A stretch of DNA of 40,222 bases from positions 1-40,222 of IMG/VR virus record IMGVR_UViG_3300037153_000426; one strand, written 5' to 3'. This document shows, one piece after another, positions 7,558 through 14,877 of the stretch. The notes under the pieces were generated by a model. That model searched no databases. It was given only the letters and a program-made list of their open reading frames with translations, and was not told where the DNA came from. The stretch comes from a virus. The position numbers were made by a program, and so were the translations under genes. Positions within the stretch are counted from its first letter, which is position 1, and every line of letters begins with the position of its first letter.

Positions 7558-7975
7558 CGTCTGCTGCGCCGGGTGCGGCGTCGGCAGGTCCAGCGAGCTC
7601 GGACTGCTTTGTGTCGGCGACGGGGCGGAATCCTGCGAGAAGTCGAATGAGCGTGTCCCGCTCGGTCCCCAGTAGCGCGGCAAGGTCTCCGGCGGATTGC
7701 CCCTGAACGTAGGCAGCGGAGGCGGTCGCTTGAAGCTGAGCGCGAATCGTCGTGATGTGCTCGGCGACGAGGTCAAAGATCATGGCCTCCAGCACTTCGG
7801 GACTGCGCTCGCGCGTTGTCCGAACCGTCCGAATCTCTTCGGATTGGAGCCACTCGGAGACGGTCTGCTTGCGGAGTCCGAAACGTTGCGCCACCTGAGC
7901 AACGGTCGCCCCGGCAATGACCGCGGCGACGGCCTGGGCGCGCAGCTCGGGCGAGTGTGGTACGCCACGCGGCAT
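7547..7975 (-). CDS. terS: Terminase small subunit-like HTH protein (TerS)
   Basis: 142 aa, ATG 7975 overlapping the stop of the preceding gene (TAATG). Residues about 8-50 (SPELRAQAVAAVIAG, ATVAQVAQRFGLRKQTVSEWL) form a transposase/terminase-type helix-turn-helix. A helical oligomerisation region and a polar Ala/Asp-rich tail follow. Position directly before terL makes this the DNA-recognition subunit that selects the packaging site. Confidence 0.85.
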   Translation of the reverse strand: MPRGVPHSPELRAQAVAAVIAGATVAQVAQRFGLRKQTVSEWLQSEEIRTVRTTRERSPEVLEAMIFDLVAEHITTIRAQLQATASAAYVQGQSAGDLAALLGTERDTLIRLLAGFRPVADTKQSELAGPADAAPGAADDDP

Positions 7976-8247
7976 TAGGCATGGACCCGGCTGGGCGCCC
8001 GGCTGGGCGCCAGAACGTGGACCCGGCTGGGCGCCAGAACGCGCCGACGGCGCCACACTTCGCGCAGCAACTTCGAGCGATCTTCGCGCACACTTTCGCG
8101 ATCGAACCGCACACGGTCGGCACGCACATATTGGCCCTCGGACTCGAAGATTGAAGCGAGCCGATCCAGTCGGACGAGCTCCACGGCCAGCGCGTGGCAG
8201 CGTTCGCGGGCCGCAAGGTACCAGTCGGCGCTGAGGGTGGTGGTCAT
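7975..8247 (-). CDS. Helical hypothetical protein before terS
   Basis: 90 aa. Start ATG 8247 overlaps the upstream stop (ATGA), and its stop overlaps the terS start. It is strongly helical and charged (RADRVRFDRESVREDRSKLL). The last ~20 residues are encoded by a short tandem repeat and read as repeats of VLAPSRVH. Function unknown; coupling to terS suggests a packaging accessory or simply shared transcription. Confidence 0.75.
   Translation of the reverse strand: MTTTLSADWYLAARERCHALAVELVRLDRLASIFESEGQYVRADRVRFDRESVREDRSKLLREVWRRRRVLAPSRVHVLAPSRAPSRVHA
7983..8041. repeat. Short GC-rich tandem repeat
   Basis: The core CGGCTGGGCGCC occurs three times. A 17-bp unit beginning GGACCCGGCTGGGCG is at 7983-7999 and again at 8019-8035, and a copy ending CAGAACG is at 7998-8017 and 8022-8041. 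The repeat lies in the 3' end of the gene preceding terS, just upstream of the terS start. Iterated sequence beside terS is a reasonable place for a packaging-recognition site, but slippage in coding DNA is also possible. Confidence 0.8.
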
Positions 8248-9170
8248 CGCGGTTGCTGACCGATGCGTGCGACCTCGGCGGCGATTTGCTCGGGTGTCGG
8301 ACGCTCACGCTCCATCCGCTCGAGCTCGGCGCGCACCTCCGGCGGCACGGTGTCGGAGGCCTCGAAAACGCGATGCAAACCACGGCCTCCGCGGCGGCGC
8401 GCCGGAGGCGTCTGCACGGGCTCGCCGACGACGAGCTGGCAGTCGTGATTTTCGACCTCGGCGACGGGCATTGAGCGTTCGCAGCGTGGGCAACGGGCCG
8501 TGAGCAGACTCACTTCGCCCTGGCCGTTGGGGGTGCCGCGGTGCTGCCCCGGGGCGATCTCCTCCCACTGCGGCGGGATGTTCGGAGCGGACGCGGTGGG
8601 CGGAGCCCCTTGAGCGTCCGCGTCCAGGCCATCCGCGACGTCCGGCGGCAAAGGGGTTTGGGGTTGGTCCGGTAAGGACGCTTCGCGTCCTGTCGGTAGG
8701 TCCGGTTGGTGGCGTGCGCGCGTAGGGGATGCGCCGCCGGCGCGTCCGGGCGGCCCTTCCGGACGTCCGGCCGGCGCATCGTCTTCCGTCCGGCCGGCGC
8801 GTCCGGTTTTCTTCCGCCACTCCTCCTTGCGCTGGTTCTCTTTTTCGTAGCGTTGGATCCGTCGCACGGCGTACTCGTCCCAGTCGTGCACCAGGTAACC
8901 GTCCACTCCGGCCAGGACTTCCAGAAAGCCAGCCTCAACCAGTCCACTCCAGAACTTCTGGGGCCGACCATGCCACTCGCACGCGGTCACCACCTGCGGA
9001 AAGAACGCCGAGCGGATGACGCCGTCCGGCGCGTACTCCAACGTCCACCACCACAACTCGTGCAGGTGGCCGAGCACGCATGGCTTGCGGTCACTCCACG
9101 CCGCGGCGAGCGCGACCGTCTTGGGATGATCTCGCAGCCCGCGGTGCGACTCGATCCAGTCGAACGCCAC
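8244..9170 (-). CDS. Replication-initiator-like protein (winged helix plus zinc finger)
   Basis: 308 aa, GTG start at 9170. Residues 1-105 have the pattern of phage O/DnaD-type N-terminal winged helices: HRGLRDHPKTVALAAAW, a WWWTLEYAPDGVI strand, then FWSGLVEAGFLE and LVHDWDEY. A basic linker and Pro/Ala-rich middle follow, then a C2HC-like zinc site (CPRCERSM ... NHDC) near residue 235. It probably binds the origin and recruits host replication proteins, since no polymerase or helicase gene is present. Family assignment is by pattern only. Confidence 0.7.
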   Translation of the reverse strand: MAFDWIESHRGLRDHPKTVALAAAWSDRKPCVLGHLHELWWWTLEYAPDGVIRSAFFPQVVTACEWHGRPQKFWSGLVEAGFLEVLAGVDGYLVHDWDEYAVRRIQRYEKENQRKEEWRKKTGRAGRTEDDAPAGRPEGPPGRAGGASPTRARHQPDLPTGREASLPDQPQTPLPPDVADGLDADAQGAPPTASAPNIPPQWEEIAPGQHRGTPNGQGEVSLLTARCPRCERSMPVAEVENHDCQLVVGEPVQTPPARRRGGRGLHRVFEASDTVPPEVRAELERMERERPTPEQIAAEVARIGQQPR

Positions 9171-9177
9171 CCGTCAG

Positions 9178-9492
9178 CTAGACGTGCTCGCTCGAGCGTG
9201 TGCCGTGGCGACGGCGCCCATTCGACGGGATAGCCACCGGTTCCTCCAGGTCGGCGTCCACCTCATCGGCTAAGTGGCCGTTCGATCGGTCCTCGGTGTC
9301 CTCCGCTTCGAACAACGGGCCCATCGAGGCGGTGGCCTCCGACAAATTGACGACCAGGTCCTCGCCCAGCTGGCTGAAGAGCCAGTCCGTGGGAACGTCA
9401 TGCGCCTCCAGATTGAGCCGCACGACGGTGCGCACATCGTCCGCGCGTGAGGGCGTTCCGCGCACCGCGGCGAGCCGAGCTTTGAATTGCAT
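9178..9492 (-). CDS. Acidic hypothetical protein
   Basis: 104 aa. The ATG at 9492 overlaps the stop of the preceding gene (TGATG), so the longer reading is rejected. Its first half is mixed helix (RTVVRLNLEAHDVPTDWLFSQLGEDLVVNL), its second strongly acidic, ending in a basic RRRHGTRSSEHV. No family recognised. It lies in the early operon between the zinc-binding protein and the initiator-like gene. Confidence 0.7.
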   Translation of the reverse strand: MQFKARLAAVRGTPSRADDVRTVVRLNLEAHDVPTDWLFSQLGEDLVVNLSEATASMGPLFEAEDTEDRSNGHLADEVDADLEEPVAIPSNGRRRHGTRSSEHV

Positions 9493-9755
9493 CAGTTGGA
9501 GTCCTTTCTCGGTCTGTCTCTGCACGTCCGCCAGTGGCTCGTGCCGGTCCTGGTGCCGTCGGGCTTGATATCGAATGGACACCGCCGGTTGTTGGCACGC
9601 GTGTAGCCCCACCAGATCGGGGCCTTGCACATGGGCTGGGCGCATACAGCAGTGCGGGCCGCCACCGGCAGCAGCAGCTCGCGCGCGTCGTCGGGGTACA
9701 CCCTCCACGCATATTCGCGCTGCGTCTCTCCCTCAAGTGCTGGCGGCTTTGGCAC
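9492..9755 (-). CDS. Phage zinc-ribbon-like protein
   Basis: 87 aa, GTG start at 9755. The pattern CAQPMCKAPIWWGYT ... RRCPFDIKPDGTRTGTSHWRTC matches a small phage domain of the form CxxCxxxI.W..T...G...P.D........SH..TC, which I take as metal binding. It overlaps its upstream neighbour by 23 bases and its downstream neighbour by one. Probably a DNA- or protein-contact factor in the early operon; the exact role is unknown. Confidence 0.75.
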   Translation of the reverse strand: MPKPPALEGETQREYAWRVYPDDARELLLPVAARTAVCAQPMCKAPIWWGYTRANNRRCPFDIKPDGTRTGTSHWRTCRDRPRKDSN

Positions 9756-9981
9756 GCTCGGCCCTCTGTTTTCTCCACAAACGGATCAGGTCCGGGTCGC
9801 TGTCGCGCATGAGCTCCTCGAGCGTCTCGAAGCTCACCACCTCCATGTCGGTGAGTTGCTTGACACCATTGACGCTGCGCACGCCGTTCCACACGCCGAA
9901 GCGATCCGTGGGCGCGGTCGTCGCCGTCAACGGCAAATGCTCCAGGTCGTCGTACAACTCCACCAGCCACCAACGGCTCAC
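9733..9981 (-). CDS. Hypothetical protein downstream of recT-like gene
   Basis: 82 aa. GTG 9981 overlaps the RecT-like stop (GTGA). The sequence reads as a compact mixed alpha/beta protein (RWWLVELYDDLEHL, then MEVVSFETLEELMRDSDPDLIRLW) with a basic C terminus. I recognise no family. Tight coupling to recT suggests co-expression with the recombination genes. Confidence 0.7.
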   Translation of the reverse strand: MSRWWLVELYDDLEHLPLTATTAPTDRFGVWNGVRSVNGVKQLTDMEVVSFETLEELMRDSDPDLIRLWRKQRAERAKAAST

Positions 9982-10988
9982 GAGGCGACGATGCCCTCTT
10001 CCGCCTGGCGCACGCGCCGCTCGAGGTCCTCGACCGCAGCGAGTGCGTCTGTGTCACTCACCGACTGGCTGATGGGCTCGTACTCGACGCCCAGGTCACG
10101 CGCCTTCCCCGTCAGCAGTCCCCAGCGCTCCCGCAGTTGCGCACGACTGAGCTGCGCCACTGTCTCGTCGCGCGCCTGGGCCGCGGCGTGCGCCTGCTCG
10201 ACGATCGCCGCGGCGCGCGGGTCCTGGACCACCTCGCCGGTGCGGGTGTCGACCGCGTAGACGCTCTCACCGAGCATGCGCGTGTACTCGTCCGCCTGGG
10301 CCATGGTCTGGGCTGCTGACGCGCGCTCGACCACGACCGGGCCCGTCGGCTGCTCGCCCTCGTCGACGTCCGCGAGCCCACCCGTCTCGGACGGGAACGC
10401 ACGCCGCAACGCCTGTCGTTCGGCGGCTATGGAAAGCATGCTGCGCGGCCGAGCGCGCCACATCCGACCGCGGGGTCCGACGCCCGGGTAGCACTCGTCC
10501 ATGAACGCCACGCCCTCGAACGCGCCCACGCGACCGCCATTGTTGGCAAACACCGTGACCACGCACTTCGCGGGTACCGGCTTGGTCGCGCCGCGATCGT
10601 CGACGCGCATGTCGTAGACGTCAGAAAAGCGTGGCTCACCCGCGCCGACGTAGCGTCCGGTCTTGACGGCGATGGTGCGCAGCCCGTCGATTCCGATGTG
10701 CAGGGATGGACCGCTGCTCTCGCCCCCAAAACGCTCGTAATAGACCTGCTTGAGGAGCGCGTCGAGCCCACGCCGACGCACCCCGGCGATCAACGTGACG
10801 AGCTCCTCCATTGACGAGCACTCTTTGAACGTGGTTGACGCAAGCAACACCAGTTCCGTTTCGTCGACGCCCGCCAGCTCCAGCGCACGGTTGAGATCCA
10901 TGCTCGAGGTGGCCGGCGGCAGATCGCCAAACTGACGGATGCCCGAGGTTTTATCCAGCGGTCGGCGTTGTTCAAGAGCTCGGGTCAT
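9978..10988 (-). CDS. recT: RecT/Bet-family single-strand annealing protein
   Basis: 336 aa. The family core is visible: GVRRRGLDALLKQVYYERF, IGIDGLRTIAVKTGRYVGAG, AKCVVTVFANNGG, and the closing SIAAERQALRRAFPSE. The C-terminal ~110 residues are a helical, charged extension. Such proteins anneal single strands in phage recombination and replication of concatemers. It is coupled on both sides (ATGA and GTGA overlaps). A DEDDh exonuclease two genes upstream and a VRR-NUC nuclease in the same operon may supply the nuclease activity. Confidence 0.85.
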   Translation of the reverse strand: MTRALEQRRPLDKTSGIRQFGDLPPATSSMDLNRALELAGVDETELVLLASTTFKECSSMEELVTLIAGVRRRGLDALLKQVYYERFGGESSGPSLHIGIDGLRTIAVKTGRYVGAGEPRFSDVYDMRVDDRGATKPVPAKCVVTVFANNGGRVGAFEGVAFMDECYPGVGPRGRMWRARPRSMLSIAAERQALRRAFPSETGGLADVDEGEQPTGPVVVERASAAQTMAQADEYTRMLGESVYAVDTRTGEVVQDPRAAAIVEQAHAAAQARDETVAQLSRAQLRERWGLLTGKARDLGVEYEPISQSVSDTDALAAVEDLERRVRQAEEGIVAS

Positions 10989-11191
10989 GTCAGCAAGACC
11001 TCCATGCTTGGTTGGAGTAGCGCGTCGTAGCGTGCGCGCTGGGTGCGCAGCTCCTGGAGCTCGGCTAACCAGCGCGTCAGTTGCGCCTCGAGCTCGCTTC
11101 CCTCGAGGTAGAGGTTGTCGAGGGCTTCAGCGAGGAACTTCGCGAGCGCCTCGGCATCGTCCACTTCGAGGCGCCAGACGATCTCGGTCAC
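10985..11191 (-). CDS. Small acidic helical protein
   Basis: 68 aa, GTG start at 11191 within the GTGA overlap with the exonuclease stop; the stop overlaps the RecT start (ATGA). The sequence is a helical hairpin (DDAEALAKFLAEALDNLYLEG, then ELEAQLTRWLAELQELRTQ). Sandwiched and coupled between exonuclease and annealing protein, it may be an accessory to recombination. This is inference from context. Confidence 0.7.
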   Translation of the reverse strand: MTEIVWRLEVDDAEALAKFLAEALDNLYLEGSELEAQLTRWLAELQELRTQRARYDALLQPSMEVLLT

Positions 11192-11739
11192 GGGACGAAT
11201 CCCTGGGCGTATGCCTTGCTGTACTGGGCCAGGAACTCCCACGCCTGGCGGTTCCACTTGGCGTCGGCGAGCGCGTGGTGCTCGCCTTTGCCCTGTTCTG
11301 GCAGCGCCGGGTTGCCGAGCTCGTCCGCCCACTGTTTCAGGTCGCGGCAGTACATCGGCCAGCCCTTCGGCAGGTCGACCATGGCGCCGAACAGCTGGCA
11401 CAGCACAACCCAGTCGTAGTCGGCATAGAAGCCCCAGAATTCAGGCTTGCCGAAGCGGCTGGGGTCGCAGAACTCCTCCACATCAAGGCGGAGCTCAGCT
11501 CGCGACACGCGACCTCCGAAGTGCGAGGTCAATGCGGGACGCCCGAGCTGGGGCAGGACGTGTTCACGCACCCAGTCGTTGGCCTTGCCCAGGTCGGCCT
11601 CCGTGTTCTCGGCGTAGAACTCGCGACCGTCCTCCGCGACGATGCCGATGCTGAGGAGGTCAATCGTGCGGCCGTCCTCAATGAATTCGGTATCCAACCA
11701 GTAGCGCATCAGGATGGCGATTGGGCAGCGCTCAGTCAT
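11188..11739 (-). CDS. DEDDh 3'-5' exonuclease (Rv2179c-like/RNase AS type)
   Basis: 183 aa. Motif I is RYWLDTEFIEDG near residue 12, followed by LLSIGIVAEDGREFYAEN. Motif II corresponds to WGFYADYDWVVLCQLF, and motif III is HHALADAKWN (His and Asp). This order fits the small 3'-5' exoribonuclease family of actinobacteria and their phages. It could process RNA or trim DNA ends for the adjacent annealing protein. The start is ATG 11739, or ATG 11709 just before motif I. Confidence 0.85.
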   Translation of the reverse strand: MTERCPIAILMRYWLDTEFIEDGRTIDLLSIGIVAEDGREFYAENTEADLGKANDWVREHVLPQLGRPALTSHFGGRVSRAELRLDVEEFCDPSRFGKPEFWGFYADYDWVVLCQLFGAMVDLPKGWPMYCRDLKQWADELGNPALPEQGKGEHHALADAKWNRQAWEFLAQYSKAYAQGFVP

Positions 11740-12221
11740 CAGCAGAGCCCTGCCGCGACGACAGCGAACTCGCGGGCGCGCCCGGCGTCAAGCATGTACT
11801 GCACGGCGGCGCGGTTCGCGTCCGCGTTGAACACCGACAGTCCGGCGCGGCCCTGGGGTGTGGACCTCCAGGTAGAGGCCAAGAATTGGCCCAACCCCGC
11901 CGCGCCGGACCGCGGATTCACAGCATGCGCATCGCCGCGGCTTTCGTACTGGATGATGCACGCCACTCGCCCGCTGACCGTAGAGGCGACCGAAGTCCGG
12001 CCAGCGGGAAGTGGTGGCAGCTCGCCCGTACCCCGCAAGTAGCTGTACGGGTCCACTCCGGTGGAATTGACCGCGCCGGCCAGGTCGACGGGGTCCACGT
12101 GGGCCGCGGCGGCCGCAGACAACACCTCGGCGCTGACGTCGTCGGCGTGGGTGCTCGCCACGGCGGCGCACAGGGCAATGCCGCACACCAGACCGCCAGC
12201 GAACGCCATCGCGCGCGCCAT
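11739..12221 (-). CDS. Secreted lytic transglycosylase-like protein
   Basis: 160 aa. ATG 12221 overlaps the upstream stop (TGATG). A signal-like segment (AFAGGLVCGIALCAAVASTHA) precedes a Pro/Ala-rich linker. The catalytic region has IIQYESRGDAHAVNP with candidate Glu, then SGAAGLGQFLASTWRSTPQG and LSVFNADANRAAVQYML, the signature of transglycosylase/Rpf-like folds. It would cleave peptidoglycan outside the membrane. It lies in the early operon, about 8 kb from the small membrane genes of the late region. Confidence 0.8.
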   Translation of the reverse strand: MARAMAFAGGLVCGIALCAAVASTHADDVSAEVLSAAAAAHVDPVDLAGAVNSTGVDPYSYLRGTGELPPLPAGRTSVASTVSGRVACIIQYESRGDAHAVNPRSGAAGLGQFLASTWRSTPQGRAGLSVFNADANRAAVQYMLDAGRAREFAVVAAGLC

Positions 12222-12424
12222 CAGGCCACGCTCCGGATTGGGTGATGGCCGAGGCACTCCTCCGGTTCATCGCAGTCACACACGCAGTACTGGACATGCG
12301 CGCAGCCGCCGTCAGTGCCCTTCTCGTCGTCGCAAGCAAACGAGTCGGCGATGGCTTTGTGCGTAGGACAGACGTGGCACATCACCTCGGGCTTGCCGTC
12401 GAACATGACGTGGAAGAGCGGCAT
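12221..12424 (-). CDS. Cys/His-rich small protein
   Basis: 67 aa with ATG 12424 overlapping the upstream stop. It carries at least eight Cys and several His (CHVCPTHK, FACDDEKGTDGGCAHVQYCVCDCDEPEECLGHH), so two metal sites are possible. Similar small Cys-rich proteins are common in high-GC phage early operons. The longer frame reading back to 12925 looks like a shadow of the next gene. Function unknown. Confidence 0.75.
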   Translation of the reverse strand: MPLFHVMFDGKPEVMCHVCPTHKAIADSFACDDEKGTDGGCAHVQYCVCDCDEPEECLGHHPIRSVA

Positions 12425-12855
12425 CAGATCACCGAGAGCGGGCGCTGGTCGTCGAACTCGACGTTGGCGGTCAGCGGCCCGCGCGTCCGCACGGCCTTGC
12501 GCGCCATACACGGCGGGCACACACCACAGTCGACGGGGATCCACAGATCGGGACGATTGCGGTCGAATGTTCGTCGCCCCGGCGAGTAGCAGGGCATCGC
12601 GCTCGGAATGTCGGGCACGCCACACGACTCCAGGACCTCGAGCGGCCCGCCGGCGATGTCGACCGCATCCGCCTGGTGCCACCACTCGGGGATCTGGGCG
12701 AGCTCGTCCTCGCGCACCGCGCGGTGCATGCACAGCGTGATGCACATCCGAAAGACGCGCTCGCGACTCGGGTTGCCAGCGCCATCGAGGACCTGGTCGA
12801 GCAACCGCCTGGCGTGCCGCATCTGCCGCGGGGTCCACGTGTTGGACGAGATCAC
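12424..12855 (-). CDS. Hypothetical protein with Cys motif; true N terminus uncertain
   Basis: 143 aa from GTG 12855. It contains RQMRHARRLLDQVLDG, RMCITLCMHRA, and a late CGVCPPCMARK motif that could bind zinc. The frame upstream of the GTG still reads as convincing protein (FGGEPVWLASVSLRNRRGE) back to an in-frame TGA at 12922, but there is no ATG, GTG or TTG in that stretch. The N terminus may therefore be longer than annotated, through an unusual start or recoding. Confidence 0.7.
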   Translation of the reverse strand: MISSNTWTPRQMRHARRLLDQVLDGAGNPSRERVFRMCITLCMHRAVREDELAQIPEWWHQADAVDIAGGPLEVLESCGVPDIPSAMPCYSPGRRTFDRNRPDLWIPVDCGVCPPCMARKAVRTRGPLTANVEFDDQRPLSVI

Positions 12856-12921
12856 CTCGCCGCGGCGATTGCGCAGCGAGACTGATGCGAGCCAGACCGG
12901 CTCGCCGCCAAAGGCGTCGTT

Positions 12922-13059
12922 TCAACGGTTGACCGTCAGGCCGAGCCTGGCGTCCTCATTCGTCGGACTGACGTAGTCTTCGAAGTGCTCGCCCTGCACC
13001 TGGTTGGCACGCGCGGAGGGCTGCGCCATCGCCTGCTGTTGCAGCTTCGTCCAGCTCAC
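12922..13059 (-). CDS. Short ORF in frame with the next gene
   Basis: 45 aa from GTG 13059, in a GTGA overlap with the preceding stop. It is polar (QVQGEHFEDYVSPTNEDARLG). Its TGA stop (12922-12924) is in frame with the following coding region. It could be a separate small protein, or the first part of a longer protein interrupted by TGA. I cannot tell which. Confidence 0.5.
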   Translation of the reverse strand: MSWTKLQQQAMAQPSARANQVQGEHFEDYVSPTNEDARLGLTVNR

Positions 13060-13478
13060 AGCGGCAGGTCCTCGTCGTCGTCGCCATCCCGAGCGGTCAC
13101 GAGGTCGCGCTCATCCTCCTGACGTTCCTGCTCCTCGTTATGGCGCTTGGCCTCCTGGTAGCGGGCCTCGCGCTCGGCATCCTGCTCGAGCTTGCACGCC
13201 GTGTGCAGGTAGCCCGTCTCATCGTCGGCGAGCAGCTCGTTGCAGTGGTTGCAGCGGCGCACCTTGCGGATCATGGCCTGGCGCACCTTCAGGTTGGGCG
13301 ACTGCAGCAGGTCATGCTCGACCTGCATGCGCGCGGTCGCCATCATCCAGTCCAGGACCGTGTGCGGCTCGTCGCCGGGCTCGAGGTCGGCAAAGATCTC
13401 GACCTCGGACTTCTCTGAGCCGTAGTCGCCATCGTTGGCGCGCTTTTCGAGCGAGATGCTGACGCGAGTCACGCGCAC
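13056..13478 (-). CDS. Zinc-finger protein with charged tail
   Basis: 140 aa from GTG 13478, with GGAGGGG eight bases upstream, inside the end of the VRR-NUC gene. The N-terminal half is a possible beta/alpha domain (RVTRVSISLEKRA ... VEIFADLEPGDEP), followed by helices and CNHCNELLADDETGYLHTAC, a C4-like zinc site. The last 45 residues are a charged coiled coil. Part of the early DNA-metabolism operon; exact role unknown. Confidence 0.75.
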   Translation of the reverse strand: MRVTRVSISLEKRANDGDYGSEKSEVEIFADLEPGDEPHTVLDWMMATARMQVEHDLLQSPNLKVRQAMIRKVRRCNHCNELLADDETGYLHTACKLEQDAEREARYQEAKRHNEEQERQEDERDLVTARDGDDDEDLPL

Positions 13479-13936
13479 TAGCTCAACCCCTCCAATCCAT
13501 GTCGAAAGACGTGCTCGACGGTGCGCCAGTCCTTCGGCCACCAGGTGAACACCTGAATGCCGCCGCGGCGCATCGACGGAATCGTGCGTTTTTGAAACTT
13601 GCTCAGCGTGCCGAACTTGCCCTTGAGCTCGGCGTCGAACGACTCGCCAAATTCCTCGGACCAGAAGCGCCAGTCGGGCTGGCCGAGCGCTTCCGAGAAA
13701 CCGTCCAAACGCGTGAGGTGCACGCTTTCCATGACGCCCTCGCTGTCCCGCAGGTGGACGCCGTGCCAGCCCCAGAGCTTGGCGCGCGACTTGACCCAGC
13801 GCGTCCACTCGTCCTCGCCGACGATCGACTCGACGAGCAGGACCTGGGCGCGCGTGAGCACCTTCTGCGGTACCACACGCACCGCCATGCGGCGCGTAGC
13901 AGGGAAGGCCAGACCACGGCGCAGCAGGTCAGGCAT
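13478..13936 (-). CDS. VRR-NUC domain nuclease
   Basis: 152 aa from ATG 13936, overlapping the previous gene by eight bases. The PD-(D/E)XK-type core has FDAELKGKFGTLSKFQKR, with the Glu-x-Lys, and then GGIQVFTWWPKDWRTVEHVF, a typical VRR-NUC ending. The N-terminal segment LTRAQVLLVESIVGEDEW is helical. Phage VRR-NUC proteins act on branched DNA and are taken as Holliday-junction-type nucleases. It suits resolving recombination intermediates made by the RecT-like protein. Confidence 0.85.
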   Translation of the reverse strand: MPDLLRRGLAFPATRRMAVRVVPQKVLTRAQVLLVESIVGEDEWTRWVKSRAKLWGWHGVHLRDSEGVMESVHLTRLDGFSEALGQPDWRFWSEEFGESFDAELKGKFGTLSKFQKRTIPSMRRGGIQVFTWWPKDWRTVEHVFRHGLEGLS

Positions 13937-14081
13937 CGCCTCCCTCCGCATCGCCTGAACGCACGCCGAGCGTTTCGAACTCCTCCGGCTCACGCAGCCA
14001 TCTGAACCACTTCGCAATGCCGAGCGCGAAGCAGACGCTCGCGACCAGCCAGAGCACCAGGAGCCACGCCCACTCGGGCAT
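13929..14081 (-). CDS. Single-span membrane protein
   Basis: 50 aa. ATG 14081 overlaps the upstream stop (TGATG). One strong transmembrane helix (WAWLLVLWLVASVCFALGI) is followed by KWFRWLREPEE and an acidic tail, implying N-out/C-in topology. It lies in the early operon between a zinc protein and VRR-NUC. Function unknown. Confidence 0.7.
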   Translation of the reverse strand: MPEWAWLLVLWLVASVCFALGIAKWFRWLREPEEFETLGVRSGDAEGGDA

Positions 14082-14374
14082 CAGCGGTGCGTCCTTTGCT
14101 GCGCCGCGGCGAAGGCCGCCACGTCGGCCAGCGTGAAGCGCTTCGCCCACGCCGGCGTGAGGCCCAGCTCGACCATCTCGCCATGCAGCCACGTCTTGAG
14201 GTCCTCCTGTCCCATCCCGGACGCGGCGCGCCGTGCCGCACCCAGCATCAGCGCCGACATGCGCGCATCGAGGCAGGTTGGACACACGCCAGGCGCCGGA
14301 TCGTCCGGCCCGAAGCTGAATTCGTCACCACCCTGGCGGCCGCAGTAGCGGCACGTCTCGATCGCCTGAGTCAT
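14081..14374 (-). CDS. Small zinc-finger protein
   Basis: 97 aa from ATG 14374, which overlaps the preceding stop (ATGA). The N terminus has CRYCGRQGGDEF ... GVCPTCLDAR, a four-Cys zinc ribbon. The rest is helical (RRAASGMGQEDLKTWLHGEM, FTLADVAAFAAAQQ). It is likely a regulatory or DNA-binding accessory of the early operon. Confidence 0.75.
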   Translation of the reverse strand: MTQAIETCRYCGRQGGDEFSFGPDDPAPGVCPTCLDARMSALMLGAARRAASGMGQEDLKTWLHGEMVELGLTPAWAKRFTLADVAAFAAAQQRTHR

Positions 14375-14673
14375 GCGTCCACCTCGCTCTTCCAGTACGC
14401 GCTGCCCTCTTCCATCTCGCGTTCGATGTCGTCGCTGGCCTGCAGGTCGCGCAGGCGCTGCTCGAGCGCCTCGACACGTTGCATGACCTCGAGCAGATGC
14501 ATGCCGAGCTGGCTGTTCTCGCGAATGCCGGCCCAGTACGCCTGCCGCCAGGCCTCAGCCCAGGCCTGGCCAGCGTCTTCGGCTTGGTGCGGATGCTTGG
14601 CCCGCCACGCGAAATACCGCCTCGTCGGATCGGAGATCTTGGGCAGGCTCGCGCCAGGATCGCTCGTCGCCAC
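14371..14673 (-). CDS. Helical hypothetical protein
   Basis: 100 aa from GTG 14673. The middle is Ala/Trp/Gln-rich (AGQAWAEAWRQAYWAG), and it is followed by a heptad-like segment (LEVMQRVEALEQRLRDLQA) that suggests a coiled coil and oligomerisation. It lies 3 bp after the RHH-like gene. No family recognised. Confidence 0.7.
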   Translation of the reverse strand: MATSDPGASLPKISDPTRRYFAWRAKHPHQAEDAGQAWAEAWRQAYWAGIRENSQLGMHLLEVMQRVEALEQRLRDLQASDDIEREMEEGSAYWKSEVDA

Positions 14674-14676
14674 GAG

Positions 14677-14841
14677 CTAGGCCGCGACGGTCTCGCGCGG
14701 CTGTGTCGAGGTCGGGGTCAGCAAGCCGAGTGCCTGCAGGACCAGCACCGTCGCCTGCTGACGGACGGTGCGGTGCTCCTGGTCCGCCAGCTGCTCCAGC
14801 CGAAGGCCCTCAGCGTCCGACAAATAGATCGTGACTCGCAT
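14677..14841 (-). CDS. Ribbon-helix-helix-like small regulator
   Basis: 54 aa starting at ATG 14841 (MRVTIYLSDAEGLRLEQLA). A short beta strand followed by two helices (LEQLADQEHRTVRQQATVLVLQAL) fits an Arc/CopG-type ribbon-helix-helix DNA-binding fold. The sequence AATAAACCGTG (minus strand) at 14888-14878 lies about 37 bases upstream and is shared with the promoter region of the gene above. It may autoregulate part of the early operon. Confidence 0.7.
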   Translation of the reverse strand: MRVTIYLSDAEGLRLEQLADQEHRTVRQQATVLVLQALGLLTPTSTQPRETVAA

Positions 14842-14877
14842 GCGGGCCAGTATGCAGCCGGCGCAAGGGCCCGGATG

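Noticed and set aside
7558-7776. Full N-terminal extension of TerL to the TTG at 7776
   Set aside because: It would overlap terS by 230 bases and most of the extension is low-complexity Ser/Pro sequence. Only the last ~10 residues look TerL-like, so it is noted as uncertainty in the start rather than annotated.
12221-12925. 234-codon minus ORF from TTG 12925
   Set aside because: Its first two thirds overlap the better-supported gene at 12424-12855 and are Arg/Ala/His-rich shadow sequence. Only the Cys-rich end from ATG 12424 is accepted.
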